From assembly GCF_003614435.1 (NCBI RefSeq), contig NZ_CP025546.1, positions 3,844,001 through 3,908,000 on the forward strand: a stretch of DNA of 64,000 nt. Direction: 5' to 3'. The notes below the pieces were generated by a model. The model searched no databases. It saw nothing but the letters and a program-made list of their open reading frames with translations, and was not told the origin of the DNA. How positions within the stretch are numbered: the first letter of the stretch is position 1; each line of letters begins with the position of its first letter. The position numbers and the translations under genes were made by a program. Of the stretch, positions 1-10,511 are shown one piece after another. This DNA comes from Mycobacterium paragordonae (GTDB taxonomy: Bacteria; Actinomycetota; Actinomycetes; Mycobacteriales; Mycobacteriaceae).

Positions 1-638
1 CGCTTGCCGACCAGGACGTGTTGCCACAGGGGCACGGGCCGGTGCTCGTCGACGACCACTGTGGTGTCGCCGCGGACGGTCTGGATCCAGCCACCGAATT
101 CCTCGGCGTTGCTCACCGTCGCCGACAGGCTGACCAGCCGCACCTCCTCGGGCAGGTGCAAGATGACTTCCTCCCAGACCGGACCGCGCATCCGGTCCGC
201 CAGGAAGTGCACCTCATCCATCACCACGTGCGAAAGACCTTGTAGCGCAGCCGAATCCGCGTACAGCATATTGCGCAGCACTTCGGTCGTCATCACCACC
301 ACCGGGGCGTCGGCGTTGACGGACAGGTCACCGGTCAACAGCCCGATCTTGTCCTTGCCGTACCGCACCGTCAGGTCGGAGTGCTTCTGGTTGCTCAACG
401 CCTTCAGCGGCGTGGTGTAGAAGCATTTGCCGCCGCCCGCCAGCGCCAGGTGTACGGCGAACTCGCCGACGACCGTCTTGCCCGCACCGGTGGGCGCGCA
501 GACCAGCACACCGTGACCGCCTTCCAGCGCGGCACAGGCCCGCCGCTGGAAGTCGTCGAGGGGGAACGCCAGCTCGGCCGCGAACCGGGCCAGTTCGGGC
601 AGGGCCTCGGGGACGGACAACTCAGGTGACGTCGTCAT
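1..638 (-). CDS. helY: Superfamily 2 DEVH-box helicase HelY, N-terminal part (runs off the left edge)
   Basis: Only the first 212 residues are in the window. Translating the minus strand from the ATG at 638 gives a Ski2/HelY-type helicase start: a Walker A motif (APTGAGKT, near residue 50), a DEVH box (MDEVH, complement of about 208-222) and motif III (SATVSN). The gene overlaps the end of tatC by 17 nt, so it is the last visible gene of the pafA-pafB-pafC-tatA-tatC-helY block, as in M. tuberculosis (Rv2092c, about 900 residues). The expected role is ATP-dependent RNA or DNA unwinding; substrate specificity cannot be read from this part. The start is supported by the ATG immediately inside tatC and by colinearity with the family. 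Confidence 0.9.
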   Translation of the reverse strand, partial: MTTSPELSVPEALPELARFAAELAFPLDDFQRRACAALEGGHGVLVCAPTGAGKTVVGEFAVHLALAGGGKCFYTTPLKALSNQKHSDLTVRYGKDKIGLLTGDLSVNADAPVVVMTTEVLRNMLYADSAALQGLSHVVMDEVHFLADRMRGPVWEEVILHLPEEVRLVSLSATVSNAEEFGGWIQTVRGDTTVVVDEHRPVPLWQHVLVGK

Positions 639-1575
639 GCGTTCCGCCGATCACCGACGGCGCCGGGATCGGCGAAGGTGGTTCAATGACCGATGCCTCG
701 TCATCGGGTATGGCGGCGGCTTCCCGCTTGGCCTTCCGCCTGTCGTGTATCCGGGCGATCTGGATGGCGAATTCCAGCAGCACGGTCAGCGCCAGACCGA
801 GCGCGGTCATGGAGAACGGGTCGGAGCCCGGCGTGAACACCGCGGCGAACAGGAACATCGCGAAGATCAGCCCCCGCCGCCAGGACTTCAACCGCTCGTA
901 GGTCAGCATGCCGGCGACGTTGAGCATCACGATCAGCAACGGGAACTCGAAGCTGACCCCGAATACCACCAGCAGATTGATGAGAAAGCCGAAATACCGG
1001 TCGCCCGACAGCGCGGTCACCTGCACATCGGAGCCGACGGTCAGCAGGAAACCCAGAGCCTTGGCCAGCACGAGGTACGCCAGTATGGCTCCGGCGACGA
1101 ACAGCAGCACCGCCGGAATGACGAACGCCACCGCGAAGCGGCGCTCTTTCTTGTAGAGACCGGGGGTGATGAACGCCCACAATTCGTAGAACCAGACCGG
1201 ACAGGCCAACACGATCCCGGCCGTCATTCCGACCTTGAGACGCAGCATGAACTGGTCGAACGGCGCGGTGGCAAGCAGCCGGCACTGGCCGTCGGCGCTG
1301 ATACTGGCCCGGGCGGACTGCGGTAACGCGCAGTAGGGGTGCCGCAACCACTCACCAAGGCTCTCCAGCCCGAAAATCGGGTGCGAATACCAGATGAAGC
1401 CGAAGGCCGTGGTGACCACGATCGCCGCCATCGAGATCAACAAGCGGGTGCGCAGTTCGGTCAGATGGTCGACCAGCGACATCGTCCCGTCAGGATTGAC
1501 CCGACTACGCCGATTACGCGGGTTGAGGCGTTTGAGAGGACCAAAAGCGCGCGCTGAAACCCTGGGACCTTTCAC
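622..1575 (-). CDS. tatC: Sec-independent (twin-arginine) translocase subunit TatC
   Basis: This 317-residue polytopic membrane protein is the receptor component of the Tat pathway, which exports folded proteins with RR signal peptides. The family signature near the N-terminus ([15 protein letters not shown]) is followed by six hydrophobic segments, including the motif around [10 protein letters not shown], and a hydrophilic proline-rich C-terminal tail. Mycobacterial TatC is usually about 308 residues, so the GTG start at 1575 may be a few codons too early. It lies 26 nt downstream of tatA and overlaps helY by 17 nt, consistent with one transcript. It should act at the cytoplasmic membrane with TatA; no tatB is visible here. 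Confidence 0.95.
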   Translation of the reverse strand: MKGPRVSARAFGPLKRLNPRNRRSRVNPDGTMSLVDHLTELRTRLLISMAAIVVTTAFGFIWYSHPIFGLESLGEWLRHPYCALPQSARASISADGQCRLLATAPFDQFMLRLKVGMTAGIVLACPVWFYELWAFITPGLYKKERRFAVAFVIPAVLLFVAGAILAYLVLAKALGFLLTVGSDVQVTALSGDRYFGFLINLLVVFGVSFEFPLLIVMLNVAGMLTYERLKSWRRGLIFAMFLFAAVFTPGSDPFSMTALGLALTVLLEFAIQIARIHDRRKAKREAAAIPDDEASVIEPPSPIPAPSVIGGTHDDVT

Positions 1576-1601
1576 GACATTCGGTCAGAAGTGAGGACGG
1601 A

Positions 1602-1865
1602 CTAGGCCGGCCGCGCCTCGGTGTGGCCCTGCTCGGCAGCGGCCGGCGGTTCGACCCGCTGGGACTGCACCGGGGTGGGGGACGCCGCCGGGGCCTGCAC
1701 CGATGAGTCGGACTTGTTCTCGCTCTGCAGCTCACGGACCTCGGACTTGAAGATGCGCAACGACTTGCCCAGCGAGCGCGCAGCATCGGGAAGCCGCTTT
1801 GCGCCGAACAAAACGATCACCACGACAGCGAGGATCAGCCAGTGCCACGGTTGAAGACTGCCCAC
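1602..1865 (-). CDS. tatA: Twin-arginine translocase pore subunit TatA
   Basis: This 87-residue protein has the canonical TatA layout: one N-terminal transmembrane helix ([20 protein letters not shown]), an amphipathic helix ([15 protein letters not shown]) and an acidic, disordered C-terminal tail. The [16 protein letters not shown] stretch is the family hallmark. I chose the GTG at 1865 because a strong ribosome binding site, GGAGGT, sits 7 nt upstream and the product then begins VGSLQPWHW like known mycobacterial TatA. A longer reading frame from 1925 has no such support. TatA oligomers form the translocation pore with TatC, which is encoded 26 nt downstream. Confidence 0.94.
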   Translation of the reverse strand: MGSLQPWHWLILAVVVIVLFGAKRLPDAARSLGKSLRIFKSEVRELQSENKSDSSVQAPAASPTPVQSQRVEPPAAAEQGHTEARPA

Positions 1866-1965
1866 TTTGATTACCTCCAGACGTTCACCCGATGCTACCG
1901 CAGCGCAGGGGCCTGCCCGGGACAAGCGAACGGTTGCAGCACCGCGCGCCGATCGTACCAGCGCG

Positions 1966-2946
1966 TCAGGCCTGCTCAGAGCTGCTTTGCAACGCCTGAT
2001 AAGCCTCGACGCCCGCTGCCGCAGCCGCGCGGACTCGCTGCGCCAGCGAATCCGGCGCCAAGACCTGCACGGCCGACCCGAGACCGAGAACCAGCCGCGT
2101 CATCCAGTCCTCGGAGGCATAGGTCATGGTCACATCACAGGAGCCGTCGGGCAGTTCCCGCGCGTCGCGCAGCGGGTAGTAATCGAACATCCAGGACGCC
2201 GACGGGTCCAGCCGCAACGTCGCCGACGGCAGCGCCGGGTCGCCATCGAACAGCGACGTGTCGGGCGGCGACTGCAACACCGGTTCGGGCGGCGCGGCCG
2301 GCTCGCCCAGCTCGTCGGCGTCGACGATCCGGTCGAAGCGGAACAGCCGGACCCCCTCGGCCTCGCGGGACCAGGCCTCCAGGTAGCTGTGGTCGCCGAC
2401 CAGCAGCACGCGGATCGGGTCGACGATGCGAGTGGTGAGCGAGTCATGGCTGGCGGCGTAATAGTCGATGGTCAACGCCCGCTTGTCGCGAACCGCAGCG
2501 CGCACGGTCGCGATCGCTCGGCTCTCCAAGGGGGCAGGTTCATCAACGGCGGCCGCGGCATCGTCGTGACCCGCGGCGCCGGCTGCCGCGGCGATCTTGG
2601 CGATCGCGCTGCGTGCCGCTTGCGGATCGACCACCCCGGGAATGTCGGCCAGAGCCCGCAGCGCCACCAGCAATCCGGTGGCCTCCGGCGACGTCAACTT
2701 CAGGGGCCGGTCGATGCCGGCGGAGAACGTCACCTTGACCGTGTCGCCGGAGAACTCGAAGTCGATGAGGTCACCGGGGTCGTAACCGGGCAGGCCGCAC
2801 ATCCACAGCTGCTCCAGGTCCTTTTGCAGCTGGTCTTCGGAGACGCCGAGTTCGGCGGCTGCCTCGGCCTTGGTGATGCTCGGGTTGGCCTGCAGGTAGG
2901 GCACCATGTTGAGCAGCCGGACGAGCCGGTCCGATACGGGTGTCAC
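1966..2946 (-). CDS. pafC: PafC, WYL-domain subunit of the PafBC DNA-damage regulator
   Basis: The 326-residue protein has an N-terminal winged helix-turn-helix (about residues 5-75, including [20 protein letters not shown]) and a central WYL-type domain (around [20 protein letters not shown]), followed by a C-terminal extension domain. This is the PafC architecture. PafB and PafC together activate the LexA/RecA-independent DNA-damage response in mycobacteria; the genes are named for proximity to pafA rather than for pupylation. The GTG start overlaps the pafB stop as GTGA, so the two are translationally coupled. It is 100 nt upstream of tatA in the same direction. Confidence 0.93.
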   Translation of the reverse strand: MTPVSDRLVRLLNMVPYLQANPSITKAEAAAELGVSEDQLQKDLEQLWMCGLPGYDPGDLIDFEFSGDTVKVTFSAGIDRPLKLTSPEATGLLVALRALADIPGVVDPQAARSAIAKIAAAAGAAGHDDAAAAVDEPAPLESRAIATVRAAVRDKRALTIDYYAASHDSLTTRIVDPIRVLLVGDHSYLEAWSREAEGVRLFRFDRIVDADELGEPAAPPEPVLQSPPDTSLFDGDPALPSATLRLDPSASWMFDYYPLRDARELPDGSCDVTMTYASEDWMTRLVLGLGSAVQVLAPDSLAQRVRAAAAAGVEAYQALQSSSEQA

Positions 2947-3947
2947 TGGCGCTCCCCCGAGCCGGCCGCTGCCCGCAGCCTGTTCAGCACGTCCTCACGC
3001 AGCGATGCCGGCTCCAGCACAATCGCGTCGGCCCCGTAGGCCGCGATCTCACGTGCCAGCCGATCGTTGAATCCGATGTCCAACTCGAGCACCTCACCGT
3101 CGCGGCCGGCCAATTGCCGGGGTCCGACGGACTGTCCGACTCGGCGCAGCGCTGTGGCACGCCCGTCGGCCACCCACACACTGGCCAGCGCTCCGGTCGG
3201 TCCTTCGGCGACCGCGTCGGCGACGATCTGATGCAGGTCGACGTCGGCGGGCACCCGCACCGCCCCGGGCTGACCGATCGTGGTGACCTCGGCGCCGATG
3301 CGCGAGAGCCGGAACGTCCGGGTGGCGTCGCGGTCGCGGTCATGGCCGACCAGATACCAGCGCCCTTTATCGGTGATCACACCCCACGGTTCGACGGTGC
3401 GCGTGGTGAAGGGCGCAGAGCGCGACGATCGATGCGGGAACTGGACCGCCTGCCGGGAATTGATGGCGGACAACAGGATTCCGAGAACCTCTTCGGATTC
3501 CCGCAGTCCCGGGACGCCGGCCGGGGAGGCGATCGACACCGACGCCCCGGTATCGACGGGATCAACATCCACGCCGGCCGCACGCAGTTTGAGCAGCGCG
3601 CCCTGCGTCGCGGTGATCAACTCGGGCGACTTCCACAGCTGGGTGGCCACCGCAACCGCGGCCGCCTCCTCCCGGGTCAGGTCGACGGGCGGCAGCGCGT
3701 AAGCGTCGCGATTGATGCGATAGCCCTCGGTGGGGTTCAGGTTGGAGACCTTGCCGACTTCCAGCGGGATGCCCAGGTCACGCAGCTCGTTCTTGTCGCG
3801 TTCGAACATGCGGGAAAACGCCTCTGCCGACGGGCTGTCGGCGTACCCCGCGACGCTTGACCTGATCTTGTCGGCGGTGATGTAGCCACGGGTGGACAGC
3901 AGGGCGATGACCAGGTTGACCAGTCGCTCGACTTTGTTGATTGGCAT
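2943..3947 (-). CDS. pafB: PafB, WYL-domain subunit of the PafBC DNA-damage regulator
   Basis: The protein has 334 residues from the ATG at 3947 (product beginning MPINKVERLVNLVIALL). It has an N-terminal winged helix (residues 1-70), a WYL domain with the fingerprint GVITDKGRWYLVGHDRDRDA and the arginine-rich FRLSRIG motif, and a C-terminal WCX-like domain. It pairs with PafC to form the transcriptional activator of the mycobacterial DNA-damage response. The ATG lies 17 nt after the pafA stop; a longer frame reaching 4025 would run into pafA and lacks homology. The stop overlaps the pafC start as GTGA. Confidence 0.93.
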   Translation of the reverse strand: MPINKVERLVNLVIALLSTRGYITADKIRSSVAGYADSPSAEAFSRMFERDKNELRDLGIPLEVGKVSNLNPTEGYRINRDAYALPPVDLTREEAAAVAVATQLWKSPELITATQGALLKLRAAGVDVDPVDTGASVSIASPAGVPGLRESEEVLGILLSAINSRQAVQFPHRSSRSAPFTTRTVEPWGVITDKGRWYLVGHDRDRDATRTFRLSRIGAEVTTIGQPGAVRVPADVDLHQIVADAVAEGPTGALASVWVADGRATALRRVGQSVGPRQLAGRDGEVLELDIGFNDRLAREIAAYGADAIVLEPASLREDVLNRLRAAAGSGERQ

Positions 3948-3964
3948 CTGGTTCAGGTTAGGGG

Positions 3965-5323
3965 CTACATGCTCGCGATCAGCCGCTTGACCCGCTCGTC
4001 GACGGCCCGGAACGGGTCCTTGCACAGCACGGTGCGCTGGGCCTGGTCATTGAGCTTGAGGTGCACCCAGTCGACGGTGAAGTCGCGGCCGGCGGCTTGC
4101 GCGGCGCTGATGAACTCGCCGCGCAGCCGCGCGCGAGTGGTTTGCGGTGGACGGTCGACGGCGTCGGCGATCTCCTCGTCGGTGGTCACCCGAGCCGCCA
4201 GACCCTTGCGCTGCAGTAGGTCGAAGACACCGCGGCCGCGCTTGATGTCGTGGTAGGCAAGGTCCAATTGAGCGATCTTGGCGTCGGACAGCTCCATGTT
4301 GTAGCGGTCCTGGTAGCGCTGGAACAGCTTGCGCTTGATCACCCAGTCGATCTCGGTGTCCACCTTCGCGAAGTCCTGGCTCTCCACGGCGTCGAGCTGG
4401 CGGCCCCACAGGTCGACCACCTGCTCGATCTGTGCGTTGGGTTCGCGGGTCTGCAGGTGCTCGACGGCACGGCTGTAGTACTCGCGCTGGATGTCGAGCG
4501 CGCTGGCCTGACGGCCGCCGGCCAGGCGCACCGGCCGGCGGCCGGTGGTGTCGTGGCTGACCTCGCGGATGGCACGAATCGGGTTGTCCAGCGAGAAGTC
4601 CCGGAACGCGACCCCGGCTTCGATCATCTCCAGCACCAGCGCCGCGGTACCCACCTTGAGCATGGTGGTGGTTTCGCACATGTTGGAGTCGCCGACGATG
4701 ACGTGCAGTCGCCGGTACTTCTCGGCGTCGGCGTGCGGCTCGTCGCGGGTGTTGATGATCGGACGGCTGCGGGTGGTCGCGCTCGACACGCCTTCCCAAA
4801 TGTGTTCGGCGCGTTGCGACAAACAGAACGTGGCGGCCTTGGGAGTCTGCAACACCTTGCCGGCCCCGCAGATGAGCTGACGGGTGACCAGGAACGGCAA
4901 CAGCACATCGGAGATCCGGGAGAACTCGCCGGCCCGAACGATCAGATAGTTCTCGTGGCAGCCGTAGGAGTTGCCGGCCGAGTCGGTGTTGTTCTTGAAC
5001 AGGTAGATATCGCCGCCGATGCCCTCATCGGCAAGCCGCTGCTCGGCGTCGATGAGGAGGTCTTCGAGTACCCATTCTCCGGCGCGGTCATGAGTGACCA
5101 GCTGCACCAGGCTGTCGCATTCAGCGGTCGCGTACTCGGGATGGCTGCCCACGTCGAGATACAAGCGTGCGCCATTCCGTAAGAAAACATTTGAGCTGCG
5201 ACCCCACGACACCACCCGCCGGAAAAGGTAGCGGGCCACCTCGTCCGGAGACAGTCGGCGATGCCCGTGAAAGGTGCAGGTGACACCGAACTCAGTCTCG
5301 ATGCCCATAATTCGTCGCTGCAC
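3965..5323 (-). CDS. pafA: Pup--protein ligase PafA
   Basis: The 452-residue product starts [16 protein letters not shown], the conserved PafA N-terminus carrying the Glu that binds Mg-ATP. It continues with the glutamine-synthetase-like carboxylate-amine ligase core ([40 protein letters not shown]) and a small C-terminal domain. PafA phosphorylates the C-terminal Glu of deamidated Pup and joins it to substrate lysines, marking proteins for the Mpa-proteasome. The GTG start is preceded by TACCCT exactly 7 nt upstream and no Shine-Dalgarno sequence, so the mRNA is probably leaderless. It heads the pafA-pafB-pafC-tatA-tatC-helY block and is paralogous to dop in this window. Confidence 0.97.
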   Translation of the reverse strand: MQRRIMGIETEFGVTCTFHGHRRLSPDEVARYLFRRVVSWGRSSNVFLRNGARLYLDVGSHPEYATAECDSLVQLVTHDRAGEWVLEDLLIDAEQRLADEGIGGDIYLFKNNTDSAGNSYGCHENYLIVRAGEFSRISDVLLPFLVTRQLICGAGKVLQTPKAATFCLSQRAEHIWEGVSSATTRSRPIINTRDEPHADAEKYRRLHVIVGDSNMCETTTMLKVGTAALVLEMIEAGVAFRDFSLDNPIRAIREVSHDTTGRRPVRLAGGRQASALDIQREYYSRAVEHLQTREPNAQIEQVVDLWGRQLDAVESQDFAKVDTEIDWVIKRKLFQRYQDRYNMELSDAKIAQLDLAYHDIKRGRGVFDLLQRKGLAARVTTDEEIADAVDRPPQTTRARLRGEFISAAQAAGRDFTVDWVHLKLNDQAQRTVLCKDPFRAVDERVKRLIASM

Positions 5324-5330
5324 GTAATCG

Positions 5331-5336
5331 AGGGTA
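5331..5336 (-). promoter_or_regulatory. -10 box of a probable leaderless pafA promoter
   Basis: Read on the minus strand the hexamer is TACCCT (TANNNT class), separated by 7 nt (CGATTAC) from the pafA GTG. No ribosome binding site fits between. This spacing puts transcription start at the G of GTG, as in leaderless mycobacterial mRNAs. Inference from sequence only. Confidence 0.6.
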
Positions 5337-5480
5337 CTTGTTGTCCAATTGCCGCGGTGCGCAAGCCACGCCCGCGGTCCACATTGGCGTGGTTGACCGC
5401 CACCTCCCCAGCTGTGGATTGGATATGATGGCGCGTGCCCCCCTCGGGCCTCGGGGTGTCAGATAATTCTCCGGCGTGGA

Positions 5481-6947
5481 ATGTGGCGAACCATTTCAGA
5501 AAATCTGCTTCCGGGCAGTGACACGGACAGAGCTCGCGTGCAAGCGCTTGAGCGCTATCGCGTGCTCGACATGCCCCCCGACCGGGTTGTGCACCGGATT
5601 CCCGGGTTAGCCGCACGGTCCCTCGATATGCCGATGGCGACGGTGTCGATCGTCGGCGAGGACGACATTTACCTGATGGCCGCGCACGGCCTGCCGGCTC
5701 CCGAGCAGGTCCCCCGGGACGACGGTTTGTGTTCGGCTGCCGTGATGAGCGACAAGCCTTACGTGGTGCAGGACGCGCTCACCGACCCCCGAACCGCCGG
5801 CAACCGGTTCGTGCGCATCCACCAAATTCGGTTCTACGCGTGTGCTCCCATCGTGACCCTCGACGGACACAGCCTGGGTGCGGTGGCCGTGATGGACACC
5901 GAGGAGCGTGACTTGTCAGAGGTGGAACTGTCGGTGCTGGCGGACCTGGCGGCCATCGTGATGGAACAACTCGACCTGCGGTTGGCCTCGTTGGACGCGC
6001 TGGGAGTCGAACGCGGCCTGCGCAGCGCCGCCGAATACGCCCGCGACGACGCTCGTTTCGAGCGCTACCACGCCCAGCAGGCTCGTGACAAAGCGCGCCG
6101 CGACCGTGATGAGGCGCAGCGCGAACGTGATGACGCCCGGCAGGATCGTGATGACGCGCGCCAGGATCGTGACGTCGCGATCCGGGACCGCAACATCGCC
6201 GAGTACGACCGCGACCTGACCGAGGAGTACGCGGCGGTCCTGCAGCGGACCCTGCTGCCACCGATGTTGCCGACCGTCGAAGGCGCCTCGCTGGCCGCGC
6301 ACTACCACCCGGCCTCTCCCCGTCGGGTCGGCGGCGACTTTTACGACGTGTTCGCCCTCGGCAACGACCGGTGGGCCTTCTTCATCGGAGACGTCGAGGG
6401 ACACGGGGTCGATGCCGCTGTGGTGACCTCGCTGATCCGGTATACGTTGCGGTCCGCCGCTCTGCATTACAGCGACCCGGTTGACGGATTGACTGAACTC
6501 AACGAAGTCCTGCTGCGCGAACTGGATCCGCGACGCTTCTGCACGGTCCTGTTCGGGACTTTGCAGCGGCGGCCCGACGACGAGGGCTTCTCGATCACCA
6601 TCGCCACCGGCGGTCACCCGCCGGCGCTGTTGCTCGACCCCGCCAGCCGAACGGCGGCCGAGGTGCGCTCCGACGAGGGAACGCTGGTCGGGTTGCGAGC
6701 GGACGCCACGTTCCATACCTGCGAAGTCGTTTTGCATCCGGGTCAGACGCTGTTGTTCTACACCGACGGCATCGTCGAAGCCCGGCGCGGCGCGAACCCT
6801 TTCAACGAGGACAGCCTGGCTGCCTTCGCCGCCGAGCACGCCGGACCGGATGCCGCGGGACTGATCGACGAGTTGGCCACCCTTATCCCCAAGCTGGGGC
6901 CGGAGGATGACATCGCCCTGCTGGCTATCAGCGCCCGCCAGGGCTAG
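5481..6947 (+). CDS. GAF - heptad coiled coil - SpoIIE/PP2C serine phosphatase
   Basis: This 488-residue signalling protein has three parts. An N-terminal GAF sensor domain (about 15-165) contains [14 protein letters not shown] and [17 protein letters not shown] segments. A highly charged coiled coil (about 200-250) is built of heptads of the form xDRDxAx repeated six times. A SpoIIE/RsbU-type PP2C domain (about 255-485) has metal-binding motifs [28 protein letters not shown] and EDDIALL. Such proteins usually dephosphorylate anti-sigma-factor antagonists; the partner here is unknown. No RsbW-like kinase or STAS gene is adjacent. Its stop codon shares CTAG with the stop of convergent prcA. 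In M. tuberculosis this position holds unrelated genes (recollection), so it is an accessory insertion in the proteasome locus. No good ribosome binding site precedes the ATG, and the GTG at 5538 is an alternative start. Confidence 0.85.
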   Translation: MWRTISENLLPGSDTDRARVQALERYRVLDMPPDRVVHRIPGLAARSLDMPMATVSIVGEDDIYLMAAHGLPAPEQVPRDDGLCSAAVMSDKPYVVQDALTDPRTAGNRFVRIHQIRFYACAPIVTLDGHSLGAVAVMDTEERDLSEVELSVLADLAAIVMEQLDLRLASLDALGVERGLRSAAEYARDDARFERYHAQQARDKARRDRDEAQRERDDARQDRDDARQDRDVAIRDRNIAEYDRDLTEEYAAVLQRTLLPPMLPTVEGASLAAHYHPASPRRVGGDFYDVFALGNDRWAFFIGDVEGHGVDAAVVTSLIRYTLRSAALHYSDPVDGLTELNEVLLRELDPRRFCTVLFGTLQRRPDDEGFSITIATGGHPPALLLDPASRTAAEVRSDEGTLVGLRADATFHTCEVVLHPGQTLLFYTDGIVEARRGANPFNEDSLAAFAAEHAGPDAAGLIDELATLIPKLGPEDDIALLAISARQG

Positions 6948-7771
6948 GCCGACGAGTCGCCGTCGGGTTCGGCTTGTTTCTCCGGGCTTTCGGGCTGCTC
7001 GGCGCCCTCTGCCGCCTGCGCGGCCTCACTGTCGCCGTCACCGTCACCGTCGCCGGAATCCGATTCCTGCAGCAGCGATTCCAGAGTCGCCCGGTTGATC
7101 CGGCGGAATGCCCGCCGCGGCCGGTTGGCGTCCAGGATCGCGACTTCCAGATTGGCCTCGCTGAGGGCGGGCTGACCGTTGGTGGCGTTGTCGCTGCTGT
7201 TGGCCCGCAACGCGTTGACCGCCACCTTCAGCGCGTCCCCCAGGTCGGCGTTCTCGGTGTAGGACTCCTTGAGCGCGTTGATGATTGGTTCGGTGGTGCC
7301 ACCCATCACCACGTAGTGCGGCTCGTCGGCGATCGACCCGTCGTAGGTAATCCGGTACAGCTCCGGCGCTTTCGTCTCGCCGTAGTGCGCCACCTCGGCC
7401 ACACACAACTCGACCTCGTACGGCTTGGCCTGTTCGGTGAAGATGCTGCCCAGCGTCTGCGCGTAGACGTTGGCCAGCTGGCGCCCGGTGACGTCGCGGC
7501 GGTCGTAGGCGTAGCCGCGCGTGTCGGCGAATTGGATTCCGCCGCGGCGCAGGTTGTCGAACTCGTTGAACTTGCCCGCCGCGGCGAATCCCACCCGGTC
7601 GTAGAGTTCGCTGATCTTCTGCAGCGACCGCGATGGGTTCTCCGCCACGAAGAGCACGCCGCCGGAGTAGGCCAGCACGACGACGCTGCGGCCACGGGCG
7701 ATGCCTTTGCGTGCGAGCTCGCTGCGCTCGCGCATCGCCTGCTCAGGCGAGATGAAATACGGGAAGCTCAC
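6944..7771 (-). CDS. prcA: 20S proteasome alpha subunit PrcA
   Basis: The 275-residue alpha-type subunit begins [20 protein letters not shown]; this N-terminal stretch forms the gate of the alpha ring. The Ntn-hydrolase fold is recognisable ([40 protein letters not shown]) but, as in all alpha subunits, no N-terminal catalytic Thr is exposed. The C-terminal tail from about residue 235 is very acidic with repeated GD dipeptides and makes the protein longer than the roughly 248-residue M. tuberculosis protein. The GTG start overlaps the prcB stop (GTGA). Alpha rings cap the PrcB rings and dock Mpa through its C-terminal QYL motif. Confidence 0.97.
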   Translation of the reverse strand: MSFPYFISPEQAMRERSELARKGIARGRSVVVLAYSGGVLFVAENPSRSLQKISELYDRVGFAAAGKFNEFDNLRRGGIQFADTRGYAYDRRDVTGRQLANVYAQTLGSIFTEQAKPYEVELCVAEVAHYGETKAPELYRITYDGSIADEPHYVVMGGTTEPIINALKESYTENADLGDALKVAVNALRANSSDNATNGQPALSEANLEVAILDANRPRRAFRRINRATLESLLQESDSGDGDGDGDSEAAQAAEGAEQPESPEKQAEPDGDSSA

Positions 7772-8628
7772 TTCTCACCGCCGTCGGGGCCGAAAGTATC
7801 TGTGCGCGAGCGACTTTCGATGACTCCGCGGGCCAATTCGGCGATCCGCCGCTCCGGGATCTCCATCGCCCCGTCGGCGTCGATGGTGACCGCGGTCGGG
7901 TATATCCCGCGGACCAGGTCCGGTCCCCCGGTGGCCGAGTCGTCGTCGGCGGCGTCGTACAGCGCCTCCACGGCGACCCGCAGTGCCGAATCCGCATCGG
8001 ACACTTGGGAATACAGCTTCTTGATGGACGACTTGGCGAAAATCGAGCCCGATCCCACCGACTGGTATCCCTCTTCCTCGATGTTCCAGCCGCCGGCGGC
8101 GTCGAAGGAGACGATGCGGCCGGCCGAGTCGGCATCGGCGGCGTGGATGTCGTAGCCCACCAGAAGCGGCAGCGCCACCAGACCCTGCATCGCGGCCGGC
8201 AGGTTGCCGCGGACCATGATGGCCAGCCGGTTGACCTTGCCGGCGAAGGTCAGCGGAACGCCTTCCAGCTTTTCATAGTGCTCGAGTTCGACCGCGTAGA
8301 GGCGCGCGAACTCGACCGCGATCGCCGCAGTGCCGGCGATGCCGGTGGCCGTGTAGTCATCGGTGATGTAGACCTTGCGGACATCGCGGCCGGCGATCAT
8401 GTTGCCCTGCGTCGAGCGGCGGTCGCCCGCGATCAGAACACCGCCGGGGTACTTCAGCGCCACGATGGTGGTGCCGTGCGGCAACTGGTCACCCACGCTT
8501 ACGCCACTGAGGCGTGCGGGGAGCAGATCGGGTGCCTGGCGACGCAGGAAGTCCGCGAAGGACGACAGGTCTACGGATCCGGGTTGTGTTGAGTTCAGGG
8601 ACAGACGATCGGGCAACGACCAGGTCAC
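7768..8628 (-). CDS. prcB: 20S proteasome beta subunit PrcB (catalytic)
   Basis: This 286-residue precursor has a 52-residue propeptide cleaved in the sequence [13 protein letters not shown], exposing Thr53 as the N-terminal nucleophile. The active-site Asp/Lys context ([24 protein letters not shown]) and the SGSG-type signature ([14 protein letters not shown]) are intact, so the protease should be active. Its GTG start overlaps the stop of pup (GTGA), and its stop overlaps the prcA start the same way, giving tight stoichiometric coupling of pup-prcB-prcA. It degrades pupylated proteins in the cytosol. Confidence 0.97.
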   Translation of the reverse strand: MTWSLPDRLSLNSTQPGSVDLSSFADFLRRQAPDLLPARLSGVSVGDQLPHGTTIVALKYPGGVLIAGDRRSTQGNMIAGRDVRKVYITDDYTATGIAGTAAIAVEFARLYAVELEHYEKLEGVPLTFAGKVNRLAIMVRGNLPAAMQGLVALPLLVGYDIHAADADSAGRIVSFDAAGGWNIEEEGYQSVGSGSIFAKSSIKKLYSQVSDADSALRVAVEALYDAADDDSATGGPDLVRGIYPTAVTIDADGAMEIPERRIAELARGVIESRSRTDTFGPDGGEK

Positions 8629-8819
8629 TGTCCGCCCTTTTGCACGTAAGCGCGCACAAAGTCCTCGGCGTTCTCTTCCAGGACGTCGTCGATCTCGTCG
8701 AGCAGATCGTCGGTGTCCTCGGTCAGCTTCTCGCGACGCTCCTGACCCGCGGCCGCCGCGCCGGTGACGTCATCGTCGTCGCCGCCACCACCGCCACGTT
8801 TAGTCTGCTCCTGCGCCAT
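8625..8819 (-). CDS. pup: Prokaryotic ubiquitin-like protein Pup
   Basis: Pup has 64 residues, starting [17 protein letters not shown] at the ATG at 8819, which has an ideal AGGAGG ribosome binding site 7 nt upstream. It has the disordered acidic N-terminal half used to thread into Mpa, the helical Mpa-binding region ([20 protein letters not shown]) and a C-terminal GGQ. The terminal Gln must be deamidated by Dop before PafA can ligate it. The 14 extra codons of the longer open frame upstream contain the ribosome binding site and are not part of the protein. It is coupled to prcB by a GTGA overlap, 93 nt downstream of dop. Confidence 0.98.
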   Translation of the reverse strand: MAQEQTKRGGGGGDDDDVTGAAAAGQERREKLTEDTDDLLDEIDDVLEENAEDFVRAYVQKGGQ

Positions 8820-8912
8820 CGCCGCCTCCTGCTTCGTCATGCGCCGCGGGCGTGTGTCCATTCGCCCGATGGCTTTTCTCTACCCTACCGGTCAGCACCG
8901 ACGTTTCCCGGC

Positions 8913-10409
8913 TCAGCTGGTGAGTTGTTCCACCAGTTCGACCGCGCTGTCCACCGAATCGAGCAGTGCACCGACGTGTGCCTTGCTGCCCCGCAGCGGC
9001 TCGAGCGTCGGGATCCGCACCAGCGAGTCGCCGCCCAGATCGAAAATCACCGAGTCCCAACTCGCCGCTGCGATGTCGGCCCCGAACCGGCGCAGACACT
9101 CGCCACGGAAGTACGCCCGGGTGTCGGTCGGCGGATTGTCGACCGCCGCCAGCACCTGCGGTTCGGTGACCAGCCGCTTCATCGACCCCCTCGCCACCAG
9201 GCGGTTGTACAGCCCCTTGTCCAGCCGGACATCGGAGTACTGCAGGTCCACCAGGTGCAGCCGGGGAGCGGACCAGTTCAGGTTCTCCCGCTGCCGGAAC
9301 CCTTCGAGCAGCCGCAGCTTGGCCGGCCAGTCCAGCAGCTCCGCGCACTCCATCGGGTCGCGTTCGAGCAGGTCGAGCACCTCGGCCCAGGTTTCCACCA
9401 CGTGGGACGCACGCGGATCCGGGTCACGGCTGTCGACCAACTTGGCTACGCGGTCGAGGTAGATCCGTTGCAGCGCAAGCCCGGTCAGTTCCCGGCCGTC
9501 GGCCAGCGCCACCGTCTGACGCAGCGACGGGTCGCGGCTGATCGCGTGCACCGCATGCACCGGGCGCGCCAGCGCCAGGTCCGTCAGGTCGATGCCTTCT
9601 TCGATCAGATCGAGGACCAGGGCCGTGGTGCCCAGCTTCAGGTACGTCGATGTCTCGGCCAGGTTGGCGTCGCCGATGATGACGTGCAGCCGGCGGTACC
9701 TGTCGGCGTCGGCGTGCGGTTCGTCGCGGGTGTTGATGATGCCGCGCTTAAGAGTGGTCTCCAGGCCGACCTCGACCTCGATGTAGTCCGAGCGCTGCGA
9801 GAGCTGGAAGCCGGCCTCGTCCCCGGATGCGCCGATGCCTACCCGGCCGGAACCGGTCACCACCTGGCGGGAAACCAGGAACGGGGTGAGCCCGGCGATG
9901 ATCGAGGAGAACGGTGTCTGCCGCGACATCAGGTAGTTCTCGTGCGACCCGTAGGACGCGCCCTTGCCGTCGACGTTGTTCTTGTAGAGCTGAAGCTTGG
10001 CCGCCCCAGGCACGCTGGCGACGTGCCGGGCGGCCGCCTCCATCACCCGCTCCCCGGCCTTGTCCCAGATCACCGCGTCCATCGGGTCGGTGCACTCGGG
10101 CGCGGAATACTCCGGATGCGCGTGGTCGACATACAGTCGCGCGCCGTTGGTCAGGATCATGTTGGCCGCGCCGACCTCGTCGGCGTCGACGACCGGAGGG
10201 GGGCCGGCCGAGCGGCTCAGATCGAAACCGCGGGCGTCGCGCAGCGGCGACTCGACCTCGTAATCCCAGCGGGTCCGCTTGGCGCGCTGGATGCCGGCGG
10301 CGGCGGCGTAAGCCAATACCGCCTGGGTGGAAGTGAGGATCGGGTTGGCGGTCGGGTCCGACGGCGAGGAGATGCCGTACTCGACCTCCGTCCCGATAAT
10401 CCGTTGCAT
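8913..10409 (-). CDS. dop: Deamidase/depupylase of Pup, Dop
   Basis: The 498-residue product begins [18 protein letters not shown], the Dop version of the PafA fold, and carries the characteristic flexible insertion after about residue 40 ([20 protein letters not shown]). The ligase-fold motifs match PafA ([39 protein letters not shown]). Dop deamidates the C-terminal Gln of Pup and removes Pup from substrates. The ATG is preceded at 7 nt by TAGTCT and lacks a Shine-Dalgarno sequence, so it is probably leaderless, like its paralogue pafA. It is upstream of pup-prcB-prcA in the same direction. Confidence 0.96.
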   Translation of the reverse strand: MQRIIGTEVEYGISSPSDPTANPILTSTQAVLAYAAAAGIQRAKRTRWDYEVESPLRDARGFDLSRSAGPPPVVDADEVGAANMILTNGARLYVDHAHPEYSAPECTDPMDAVIWDKAGERVMEAAARHVASVPGAAKLQLYKNNVDGKGASYGSHENYLMSRQTPFSSIIAGLTPFLVSRQVVTGSGRVGIGASGDEAGFQLSQRSDYIEVEVGLETTLKRGIINTRDEPHADADRYRRLHVIIGDANLAETSTYLKLGTTALVLDLIEEGIDLTDLALARPVHAVHAISRDPSLRQTVALADGRELTGLALQRIYLDRVAKLVDSRDPDPRASHVVETWAEVLDLLERDPMECAELLDWPAKLRLLEGFRQRENLNWSAPRLHLVDLQYSDVRLDKGLYNRLVARGSMKRLVTEPQVLAAVDNPPTDTRAYFRGECLRRFGADIAAASWDSVIFDLGGDSLVRIPTLEPLRGSKAHVGALLDSVDSAVELVEQLTS

Positions 10410-10416
10410 GAGTTAA

Positions 10417-10422
10417 AGACTA
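10417..10422 (-). promoter_or_regulatory. -10 box of a probable leaderless dop promoter
   Basis: On the minus strand the hexamer is TAGTCT followed by 7 nt (TTAACTC) and the dop ATG. There is no ribosome binding site. The arrangement is the same as at pafA. Confidence 0.6.
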
Positions 10423-10511
10423 CGGTCCCGCCGTGACCCCCGATCAGGAGCGGGTGGCTCGCGCTGGAATTCCGCTTCCCGGCAAACGCGCGGACTGCGG
10501 CTGTCCGCCAT

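Noticed and set aside
5393..5429. Classical -35/-10 promoter for the GAF-SpoIIE gene (TTGACC and TATGAT)
   Set aside because: The spacer is 25 bp, too long for a standard sigma-70-type promoter; TATGAT alone could be a -10, but I cannot support it further.
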